A stretch of DNA of 64,000 nt, taken from assembly GCA_015487555.1 (NCBI GenBank), contig WFPK01000115.1, positions 1 through 64,000 of the forward strand, in the 5' to 3' direction. Source of the DNA: Phycisphaerales bacterium (GTDB lineage: Bacteria; Planctomycetota; Phycisphaerae; Phycisphaerales; UBA1924). A program made the translations under genes and the position numbers. How positions within the stretch are numbered: the stretch's first letter is position 1; each line of letters opens with the position of its first letter. Positions 56,066 through 64,000 of the stretch are shown here, one piece after another. Below the pieces are notes generated by a model, which ran no database searches, was not told the DNA's origin, and saw only the letters and a list, made by a program, of their open reading frames with translations.

Positions 56066-56266
56066 ATGATCTGCACTGTCAACGCCCAACCCAAAGAACT
56101 CCCCGAAGGCACCACCGTCGAAGGGCTCATCGAACTCCTCGGGCTCGCCGGGTCGATCTGTGCTGCCGAGGTCGATAAAAAAATCGTCCCCAAACGGGAA
56201 CGATCGGAAACGATACTCAAAGAAGGCCAATCCATCGAAATCGTCACCCTCGTTGGCGGCGGATGA
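56066..56266 (+). CDS. thiS: Sulfur carrier protein ThiS
   Basis: MICTVNAQPKELPEGTTVEGLIELLGLAGSICAAEVDKKIVPKRERSETILKEGQSIEIVTLVGGG (GGG C-terminus). Confidence 0.88.
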   Translation: MICTVNAQPKELPEGTTVEGLIELLGLAGSICAAEVDKKIVPKRERSETILKEGQSIEIVTLVGGG

Positions 56267-56282
56267 CCGATTCCTCTTCGAT

Positions 56283-58328
56283 TTATCCCTCGCTGGATTC
56301 CTCAGCAGATTCTGACTCATCAGCACCAGCTTCCTTGGCCTTGTCCTCATCGAGCCAGGTCAAGCCGTACCGGGCAGCCAAGGCTTTGAAGGAGAACGGG
56401 TCTTCGAGATCACGCGAAGCTTGGGCGAGTTCCTGTTGTCCAGCTGTCGCCACCACCCCATTTGACAAGGCTCTGAACTCCTCGATGCTTACTGGGCGAG
56501 GTGCAACCACGCGTGAGATTGCAACCGAACGCGACTCGGGGAGTGCAACCACCACCGCGATCGGATCGGCCGCGACGGCTTGGGGGGTTGCCAATGGGTC
56601 GATACCCGCAGCTGCCGCGATGACCGCCGTCCGGAACGACTCGACATTGAGACTCGGTTCAACAAAGCTGGTCAATCGTCCACGATCAATCGAATCTCGC
56701 CGAACAAGAATATTCCGTTTCACATCGGGCGTACGGATCGACTCGGGATTCGGCACCAGCGAGGTCGCCAGCTCGATCGCTGGGGCAAGATCACCACCCG
56801 ATTCGATCGCCGATTTGAACTCCTCGATCCGAGCACTGAGCAGCTTGAACCCCTCGACCGACTTGTAATCGGCGACCACCCGCTCGCGGGTGACATCATC
56901 AACAGACTCGGCCGGGCCTTGCTGGCGAACATCAAGGATCACCGCGTAGTACCGATTGCCGAGCTGATCTTCCGCAGCCGGGTCGACGATCGGCAATCCG
57001 ACCTGCACATCGAGCCCAAGGGTGTTGGGTTCTTCGAGCTCAAAGAACTGAGGCAGGGTGTAGGTGGGGAGCTGGCGTGATCCAATCCGATAGGTCGAGC
57101 TGCCATACCCCGGAAGCGAGGCAATATCGTTGCCCGTGAGCCAACGATCGCCGATGATGGTGATTTGTGGAGTTGGGAGCAACACCGAGAATCGTTCATT
57201 GATTCGTTCAACAACGAGTCTCGCGATATCTTCGAGTTTGGGTCGGCGTGATTCCCAGTCATCGGGGAGGGTGAGGATGCCGTTGGTTTTGGACAAGCCC
57301 TTGGTTGCGGTGATGATCTGTGCCCGGATGATGCGGTCGGCGTCGATCATCATGTCGGTAGCGATGCGCTCGCGGTATTGGGCTTCGAGATTGAATTTCT
57401 CGACCGGGAACTCCTCGGGGTACTGATCGCGGTTCTGGCTCCAGAGTTTGTGAAGCTCAACCCGATCGACCTTGACGGCGTTCATAAACACATTCTTATC
57501 GAGTGTCAGCCATCCAAGGGCAATACGCGTGGGCTGGGTGTATCCGATGCGATATTCGTTGTCCTCAGGCGACTGGGCCTTGTAGGTGTCAAAGAAGGCT
57601 TGGAGTTGCTCATCGGTCGGCTCGGCAACCGCAGCAGCAGCCAAGTTCGAATCGAGCAATGCCGCATTGATCGCCACCGCGTCGAGTGCTTCGTGGGCCG
57701 CGTGGATGGCGTTGACATCGCTGAATGAGGGCATGGTTTGCATTGCAGAGAGCAGACGGTAGACGCCTCGGGCCTGGGCAAGGATCCGGTATACATCATC
57801 GAGCGTGCTCCGCGCCATCCCGGCCGAGCGTGATGCGTTGGTGTGCATGGTGTTGCTGATCTGGTTGGCCAACTCCGCGAGCCTCTGTTCGGCCTGGGCA
57901 TTGTTGGTGATGAGCCCCTGCTGAGCTTCGGAGATCACGATCACCCGTGCTTCCATCTGGGCAAGCTCGTCGATCCAGGAAACCCCATCACCCGCTTCGC
58001 CCACAAGCCCTGCCATCTCGGCCTGCTTGACCAACAAAAGCCAGTGCAAGGCCATACTCGATTCGTTCGATGGATCAAGCCCGATCCCCCCGACAGAGCG
58101 AGGCCCGAGCGCACGCGGATGCACCCGCCGGAGCAGGCTGATCGCAACATTGGCCCGTTGGGTATCAGCGCGAGTGAAGTTTGTACCATCTTCAAGCTTG
58201 GCGACCTTGGCCTTCATCGGCGATGGTGCAAGACGCGTGAGGACCGGCTCGAGCAAGAACACGATCATCAACAGCGACCCGCCAATGACAAGGATAAAAA
58301 GCTGATATTTCCGGATGAACCTGAGCAT
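56283..58328 (-). CDS. Large membrane-anchored PpiD/SurA-like protein
   Basis: N-terminal single TM (MLRFIRKYQLFILVIGGSLLMIVFLL) with a long periplasmic region, PpiD-like layout; no clear PPIase motif recognised. Confidence 0.5.
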   Translation of the reverse strand: MLRFIRKYQLFILVIGGSLLMIVFLLEPVLTRLAPSPMKAKVAKLEDGTNFTRADTQRANVAISLLRRVHPRALGPRSVGGIGLDPSNESSMALHWLLLVKQAEMAGLVGEAGDGVSWIDELAQMEARVIVISEAQQGLITNNAQAEQRLAELANQISNTMHTNASRSAGMARSTLDDVYRILAQARGVYRLLSAMQTMPSFSDVNAIHAAHEALDAVAINAALLDSNLAAAAVAEPTDEQLQAFFDTYKAQSPEDNEYRIGYTQPTRIALGWLTLDKNVFMNAVKVDRVELHKLWSQNRDQYPEEFPVEKFNLEAQYRERIATDMMIDADRIIRAQIITATKGLSKTNGILTLPDDWESRRPKLEDIARLVVERINERFSVLLPTPQITIIGDRWLTGNDIASLPGYGSSTYRIGSRQLPTYTLPQFFELEEPNTLGLDVQVGLPIVDPAAEDQLGNRYYAVILDVRQQGPAESVDDVTRERVVADYKSVEGFKLLSARIEEFKSAIESGGDLAPAIELATSLVPNPESIRTPDVKRNILVRRDSIDRGRLTSFVEPSLNVESFRTAVIAAAAGIDPLATPQAVAADPIAVVVALPESRSVAISRVVAPRPVSIEEFRALSNGVVATAGQQELAQASRDLEDPFSFKALAARYGLTWLDEDKAKEAGADESESAEESSEG

Positions 58329-58464
58329 GTTGGCTCCGTGTGAGAGGCGTGGGGGGGATTGGATCGAAAAATGAAAAAACGAATCCACAGGGGTAATCCC
58401 GAGGATTCGCTTGGCTCATCCTCGGCGTGGCGCCCAGCAGAGGCCACGCGAGGTCAGATTGGAT

Positions 58465-59064
58465 TTAGCGATAGAATTCAATAATCAGGTTCGTGTTCAC
58501 ATCGAACGGAATCTGATCCGAAGTCGGTAGCGACGAGATCGTCGAGTTGAGCTCCGATGGGTTGAACGAAATCCAACCCGGAACCTCATGCCCACCCATC
58601 GACTCCATGTTCTCGCGTGCGAGCTTCTGGATCCCGGGCTTGAGCGAGATCACATCCCCGACCTTGACGCGGTACGACGGGATATCCACCTTTTTGCCGT
58701 TGACGAGCACATGCCCGTGATTGACCATCTGGCGTGATGCCCAGATCGTGCGGACAACACCCATACGACGGACAACATTGTCCAGACGAAGCTCGAGGAG
58801 CTGCATCAGGATGTCGCCCGAGTTGCCGGGTCGGCGTTTGGCTTCGTCAACAGTTCGGCGGAACTGCTTTTCGAGGATGTTGTAGTGGTACCGGAGTTTT
58901 TGCTTTTCTTGCAAACGGATGCCGTAGTCACGCAAGCGACGCCCGCGATGCCCGTGCATACCCGGTGCATTGAGCATCCGCTTGGAGGTGTGCTTGGGGA
59001 TATCCGCGATGGGTACTCCAACGCGGCGAGAAAGACGAACCTTGGGTCCTGTATATGTTGCCAT
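58465..59064 (-). CDS. rpsD: 30S ribosomal protein S4
   Basis: MATYTGPKVRLSRRVGVPI, RDYGIRLQEKQKLRYHYNILEKQFRRTVDEA, LELRLDNVVRRMGVVRTIWASRQMVNHGHVLVNGKKVDIPSYRVKVGD. Confidence 0.97.
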   Translation of the reverse strand: MATYTGPKVRLSRRVGVPIADIPKHTSKRMLNAPGMHGHRGRRLRDYGIRLQEKQKLRYHYNILEKQFRRTVDEAKRRPGNSGDILMQLLELRLDNVVRRMGVVRTIWASRQMVNHGHVLVNGKKVDIPSYRVKVGDVISLKPGIQKLARENMESMGGHEVPGWISFNPSELNSTISSLPTSDQIPFDVNTNLIIEFYR

Positions 59065-59264
59065 TTGGCGATTCCTTTTCATCCGTCCGCAGAGCGAGCG
59101 ATTGGCCCTTCTGCGGTGCTACTTCTTTTTGTAGCGACCATGCCGGGTGGCCCAGACTTGGGTCCGGCGCGTGTTGGCCCGGGCACAATGCCAGGGAAGA
59201 GCGGATTCAAGCCCGCAAGGGGCGATTTGTCAACCCGATTCTGAATCAGTTTGGGAGACATTCC

Positions 59265-59347
59265 CAACGAGCCACGACCGTCAGGGAGTGGTCTTCATTC
59301 GGGCAATGACACCCAAACCCCCACTTCCTGACGGTCGTGGCTCGTTG
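59265..59347. repeat. Long hairpin-forming inverted repeat (27-bp arms, one mismatch)
   Basis: CAACGAGCCACGACCGTCAGGGAGTGG (59265-59291) and CCACTTCCTGACGGTCGTGGCTCGTTG (59321-59347), 29-nt loop, between rpsD and the HD-domain gene. Confidence 0.85.
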
Positions 59348-59359
59348 AAGATGGGGCTG

Positions 59360-60358
59360 TCACTCCGCCAGCGGATCCGGACGATAGAGCTTGACACCCA
59401 ACGCCCAGTTCTTCTCGGTGAAGTTCCCGCCCAGCGAGAACTGTTCATCCCGGTCAGGACGGGCAGCGGACAAGGCCATGATGGTTTTGGCGTCGAGGTT
59501 GTCGATCAGCGAGACGAGTACCGCTTCTGGGGATGATGGCATTTTTGCTGAGCCATATTCGGGTTTTTCGTGGTGCGAGATGATGATGTGCTGAAGGATC
59601 GTCAACGCGCCTGCGGGCAGGCGGGTTCCCGTCTCGGCCATCATCTGCTGGGCTTTGTCGTGGAGCATGATCGCCCCTTCGACCAGATGCCCGATGAGTT
59701 CGCCTCGGTCGGAGTATCCAAATCCACGATCAAAGAACAGCTCGCGGGTCTTGCCCAGATCGTGAAGGAACAGCCCCATCATCACGATATCGCGGTTGAT
59801 CTTGGGATACAGCGGGCAGATCACATCGCAGAGCTGCATGAGTGTCAGGGTGTGTTCGAGCAATCCGCCGAGGTACGCATGGTGGAGCCGAACCGCAGCC
59901 GGGGCGGTGCGGAACCCGTCCATCAAATGCTCGTCAGCGAGGTAAGTCTTGGCCAGTGCTTGCATTGCGGGGTGCTTGAGTGTGTCGAGCAGCGCGACAA
60001 CTTGCTCGAACATCTCCTTTGGATCGCGCGAGGACGATGGGAGGATGTATCGGAGTTCGTCGGGGGTGGGTTCGTGTGGATCAATCCGGTGGATGATGAT
60101 CTGCAACTCACCTTGATACGCCTGCGTCTCGCCTTCGACCCAGACGAATCCGTCGGTGGGGAGCCGACGGAAGGTCGCTTCATCAATCGACCACATCCGA
60201 CCGGCAGCCGACCCTGACGAATCGCCGAGCAAACACCGGAGGTAGGGCTTGCCCTTCTGGGTGGTTCCGAGCTGGGCATTGGCGATGGAGTAGATTCCAT
60301 CGAGCCGTTCTGCGGGTTTCATCTCGGCGAGGGTGCGTCTGGCGGTGTGTGTACTCAT
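59360..60358 (-). CDS. OB-fold plus HD-domain protein, YhaM-like 3'-5' exoribonuclease family
   Basis: KGKPYLRCLLGDSSGSAAGRMW; VRLHHAYLGGLLEHTLTLMQLCDVI, GLFLHDLGKTRELFF (HD motif). Confidence 0.85.
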   Translation of the reverse strand: MSTHTARRTLAEMKPAERLDGIYSIANAQLGTTQKGKPYLRCLLGDSSGSAAGRMWSIDEATFRRLPTDGFVWVEGETQAYQGELQIIIHRIDPHEPTPDELRYILPSSSRDPKEMFEQVVALLDTLKHPAMQALAKTYLADEHLMDGFRTAPAAVRLHHAYLGGLLEHTLTLMQLCDVICPLYPKINRDIVMMGLFLHDLGKTRELFFDRGFGYSDRGELIGHLVEGAIMLHDKAQQMMAETGTRLPAGALTILQHIIISHHEKPEYGSAKMPSSPEAVLVSLIDNLDAKTIMALSAARPDRDEQFSLGGNFTEKNWALGVKLYRPDPLAE

Positions 60359-60491
60359 AGAGGGAGCATAGTTCTGCCGGGATTGATTCTCCATCTTCAC
60401 CAGCACCGATCTCCGATGGGGTACACTAGTGGCTCAGATTTGGTGATTCAGATTGAGGACCGGAATACGCACAGGAAGGACAGAAGAGTGC

Positions 60492-63400
60492 ATGGCTGAG
60501 GCGCGAGGCAGATACCAACTTGGGATTCGGTTGATCGCGGCCCTCGCCGGGTCGTGTCTGGCGATGGGTGCACAGGCCTGGGCTGCCAACTCGATCAAAT
60601 CAGGCTCGGCCAGTCGTCAGCCCGATGCTGCCGAGCGCACCTTCGATCAGATCGACTTCCCCATCGAAGCCGTTGCCGGGCAGATCATCCTCAGCGCCCA
60701 GGCCGGGTGGGTCTGGAAAGAAGGGCAGACCCATCGCATCGTGCTCGATCGTGATGTCGATGTCGTGCTCGGCGATCACCGCTTCCTCGCAGCCTCGGCG
60801 AACCTTTGGCTCCGCAAGCTCGCGTCGGACCCCGATCGCCAGGCTACCCGATACCAGGTCTATGCGATCTTCACCGACATGCGATCCGCGGACGGCACGA
60901 TCACCATGAAGGCCCAGCAGCTGCCCGTGCGGGGGGTGATCGAGATCGACGAGCCGCTCACCATGACGCTCGATGCCCGGTTCGATGATCGCCCCGATCC
61001 CAAATCAAGGGTCGGCGCGTTCCTCGGGAAGACCAACGCGCTCTACGCCCAGCGTGTGCTTGGCGAACCTGCCCCTGCGTCCGAGCCTCAGGCGGTGCGC
61101 CCGTGGACACCTGATTGGGTGCCGCCTCAACCCGAAACGCTCGGCGAAGAGCAATCCGCATCGCTCGCGGACGCAAGAGGTGAGCCCCGAGGCCCGATCT
61201 TCCACCCTAGCGGCGTGTTCTCCGTGTCCATCGGCGGGCGGATCGTCATCGACGGCGCATCATCAGGCACCGGCTCGGTCATCACCGCCGACGGCGGGGT
61301 GATGATCCAATACCAGGACCACGCCAATCAGCGACGGATCGACTTCAAAGCCCAGCGTGTCGTGATCTACACGGCAGGCAATGAACCAATCACCGGCGTC
61401 TCTGAGCTGGGCACCAACCAGATCGAAGGTATCTACCTCGAAGGCGGCGTCTTCGCAGGCGATGACCAATGGTCGATCCGCTCGCCTCGGATGTACCTCG
61501 ATGTCAAAAACAACAAGGCGCTGATGCTCGATGCGGTGTTCTGGACAACGGATCAGAAAACCGCGATGCCGCTCTATGTCCGTGCCCAGAGCATCCGCCA
61601 GACCGCCCAGCGCGAGTTCGCTGCCACGAAAGCCAAAATATCCAACACCGCCTTTTTCGAGCCCGATCTTACCATCGGGGTCTCGGACATCAAGGTGACG
61701 CTCAATGAGCCGAGGGATCCGCAAGCGGGCGATTCACGCCCGAATGTCACCATCGAGGGGAAAAATGTCACCCTCAACGCCGGGACGATCCCGGTGCTCT
61801 GGCTCCCGGGGTTCAAGGGCGATCCGAGTTCTTTCCCGCTCAAACAGTTCACGGTCGAGGATACCAATCGTTCGGGCACCGCAATCAAAACCCGATGGAA
61901 CGCCTTCTCGCTCTTGCAGCTCGAAGCCCCCCCCGGCATCAAGGTCGATCTGAATCTTGACTACTACGCCGACCGTGGATTCGGTATCGGCGTGGTGAGC
62001 GATTGGATGACCCGCGAGCATCGCGGCGGGGTGTTCTCCTACCTCCTCTTCGACGACAACGGCACCGATATTCCCGCATCAGGGCGACGCATCCCGCGCA
62101 ACGGCGAAACCCGAGGCATCTTTACGCTGAGCGATATCTGGGAGTTTACCAATGCCTGGACGATGATTACAGAGCTGAGCTACATTTCCGATGCTGCTTT
62201 CGTCTCGTCCCTGTTCGATCAACGCGGACGCGCCACCGAGGACTTTCGCAATCGACTTCAGCTCGAACGGCTCAGCGACGATACCTACTTTGCGCTCGAG
62301 CTGAGCACCACCGCCAACGATTTCATCGTCCCCGAGCACCTGCTCCAATCGCCGGGGTATCAGGTCAACAAACTCCCCGAAGCCCGGTTCGTCTCGCTGG
62401 GCAAAGACCTCCTGCCCGACTTTGAGCCCGGGTTGCTGACCTACTCCTTTGAAGCCCGCGCCGGGATGCTCCGCCTGGCATTCTCCGAGGTCGCAGCGAG
62501 CGCGTACGGGTTTGACACCAACTCACTGGCTGACGACGCCTTTGGCACCGGCGCGACCGATTCGCTCGGCGATGTGTTCCGCGCGATGGGGCTCGATGAA
62601 TCCGCGGTTGCTCGTGTAGACATGCGCCATGAACTCGCTGCCAGGTTCGACCTGGGCCCGATCCGGGTGGTGCCCTTCGTCGTTGGTCGAGCCACCGCCT
62701 ACGACAGCTCGTTCGACGCCTTCTCCCCGGGACAAAGCGACGAAATCCGATTCTGGGGCAGCGGCGGCGTGACGCTCTCGACCACGATCTCCAAGATCAA
62801 CAACAACGCCCAGAGCCGATTCTTCGATATCCATCGGCTGCGCCATGTCATCGAGCCTTCGATTACATTCTGGGGCAGCGACTCGAACTTCGACACCAAC
62901 GATGTGCCGATCTTCGACGATGATGTCGAAGGCTTGCTCACGGGCACCTCGCTGCGCGCCGCGATCGACCAGACCTGGCAGACCAAGCGAGGCGGGATCG
63001 GACGATGGCGCGATGTCGATGTGCTCAAACTCCGCACTGAATATGTCGCCACAAGCGATCGGGCGGGCAAAAGCGTCATCCCCGAATACTTCTCGTCACG
63101 CCCCGAACTCTCCAACCCCGGCGACTACTTCGGCGCCAGCGCCATCTGGAAACCCACCGAGGTGCTCGCCTTTGCGGGCGAAATCATCTACGACCTTGAT
63201 CTCGACCAGACCGCCAGAGCAAGCGTCGGGGCGATCATCGAACACCGCCCGGGGTTCACGACCTCGGTGGAGTACCGGGAGATTCAGGCGTTGGATGCGA
63301 CCTTCGCCTCCTTGCGCGCACGGTATCGGCTCAGCGACAAGTACGCACTCAACACCGGGCTCAACTACAACTTCGATCTCAACGACTTCCAGACCTTCAA

Positions 63401-63548
63401 CGCCCAGATATTGAGGCGCTTCCAGATCGGCACACTGGGCGCGATCATTCGATACAACAACATCCGAGGCGAAACCAGCTTCGGGTTCGTCTTCCGCCCG
63501 TCGGGTTCACGAGGTGATCTGACTTTCGATCCTTCATGGGGCGGCTAG
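60492..63548 (+). CDS. LptD/OstA-like outer membrane protein
   Basis: Signal peptide, OstA-like N-terminal region (GGVMIQYQDHANQRRIDFKAQRVVIY), INGVLWLPGFKGDPS-type motif (TIPVLWLPGFKGDP), C-terminal beta-barrel. Confidence 0.8.
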   Translation: MAEARGRYQLGIRLIAALAGSCLAMGAQAWAANSIKSGSASRQPDAAERTFDQIDFPIEAVAGQIILSAQAGWVWKEGQTHRIVLDRDVDVVLGDHRFLAASANLWLRKLASDPDRQATRYQVYAIFTDMRSADGTITMKAQQLPVRGVIEIDEPLTMTLDARFDDRPDPKSRVGAFLGKTNALYAQRVLGEPAPASEPQAVRPWTPDWVPPQPETLGEEQSASLADARGEPRGPIFHPSGVFSVSIGGRIVIDGASSGTGSVITADGGVMIQYQDHANQRRIDFKAQRVVIYTAGNEPITGVSELGTNQIEGIYLEGGVFAGDDQWSIRSPRMYLDVKNNKALMLDAVFWTTDQKTAMPLYVRAQSIRQTAQREFAATKAKISNTAFFEPDLTIGVSDIKVTLNEPRDPQAGDSRPNVTIEGKNVTLNAGTIPVLWLPGFKGDPSSFPLKQFTVEDTNRSGTAIKTRWNAFSLLQLEAPPGIKVDLNLDYYADRGFGIGVVSDWMTREHRGGVFSYLLFDDNGTDIPASGRRIPRNGETRGIFTLSDIWEFTNAWTMITELSYISDAAFVSSLFDQRGRATEDFRNRLQLERLSDDTYFALELSTTANDFIVPEHLLQSPGYQVNKLPEARFVSLGKDLLPDFEPGLLTYSFEARAGMLRLAFSEVAASAYGFDTNSLADDAFGTGATDSLGDVFRAMGLDESAVARVDMRHELAARFDLGPIRVVPFVVGRATAYDSSFDAFSPGQSDEIRFWGSGGVTLSTTISKINNNAQSRFFDIHRLRHVIEPSITFWGSDSNFDTNDVPIFDDDVEGLLTGTSLRAAIDQTWQTKRGGIGRWRDVDVLKLRTEYVATSDRAGKSVIPEYFSSRPELSNPGDYFGASAIWKPTEVLAFAGEIIYDLDLDQTARASVGAIIEHRPGFTTSVEYREIQALDATFASLRARYRLSDKYALNTGLNYNFDLNDFQTFNAQILRRFQIGTLGAIIRYNNIRGETSFGFVFRPSGSRGDLTFDPSWGG

Positions 63549-63602
63549 ACACGGCTAGACGCTGGGTGCGGACGCTCATCTCAATGCATCAATCCGAAAC
63601 GA

Positions 63603-64000
63603 TCAGCTGGTCTTGAACATGCTCATCTGCGATTTCGTCGCCACCTCGCACGCGACGGGGTGGTCAATGTCCACGCGGTAGTCGCCTGAGAAGCACCCGG
63701 TGCAGTAGTGCTCGGGGCTTTGGTTCATCACGCTGAGCATGCCTTCCTGGCTCAGAAAGTGCAGCGAATCCACGCCTAGGAAGTCGCAGATTTCGTCGAT
63801 GCTGCGGTTGTGGGCGATGAGCTGATCCCGGTCGGCGAAGTCCACACCGAAATAGCACGGGTGTTTGATCGGCGGGCATGAGATCCGCAGATGGATCTCC
63901 TTTGCGCCCGCCTGGCGGAGTTGGATCATCTTGAGCCGGGTGGTGGTGCCTCGGACGATCGAGTCATCGACGATGATGAGCCTCTGGTCGCGGACGACCT
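63603..64000 (-). CDS. purF: Amidophosphoribosyltransferase, C-terminal part (continues outside window)
   Basis: Minus-strand frame LIIVDDSIVRGTTTRLKMIQLRQAGAKEIHLRISCPPIKHPCYFGVDFADRDQLIAHNRSIDEICDFLGVDSLHFLS. Confidence 0.95.
   Translation of the reverse strand, partial: VVRDQRLIIVDDSIVRGTTTRLKMIQLRQAGAKEIHLRISCPPIKHPCYFGVDFADRDQLIAHNRSIDEICDFLGVDSLHFLSQEGMLSVMNQSPEHYCTGCFSGDYRVDIDHPVACEVATKSQMSMFKTS

Overview
GC-rich bacterial chromosome segment. Gene content and style (dockerin-like repeats, several porins, LysW pathway, multihaem cytochromes) suggest a planctomycete/Phycisphaerae-like organism; the taxonomy is inference. From left to right: the edge of an integrative element (large serine recombinase, DUF2924 protein) next to tRNA-Asn; purM; a dockerin-bearing glycosidase-like protein; metK; a cytochrome locus with a NapC-type protein and two paralogous ~15-haem cytochromes; a DtxR-family regulator with a split FeoB; a nitrate reductase (NapD, NapA, duplicated NapB-like, NapG/F-like) and molybdenum cofactor/ModAB island; a LysW-type lysine/arginine operon preceded by a candidate lysine-rich attenuator; a cation/proton antiporter; an Nrf-like operon whose terminal enzyme is an octahaem HAO-family cytochrome, followed by ResB/CcsA cytochrome c assembly genes and a porin; a P-type H+-ATPase; and housekeeping genes (rpsT, recX, hbd, a B12-binding/MeaB fusion, cinA, thiS, rpsD, lptD-like, purF), plus tRNA-Arg and tRNA-Glu. 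Best candidates for something new are (1) the nitrate-to-ammonium respiratory setup lacking a visible NrfA, (2) the lysine-codon-rich leader peptide and terminator before lysW, and (3) the paired 15-haem cytochromes. All calls come from reading the sequence; no searches were run.
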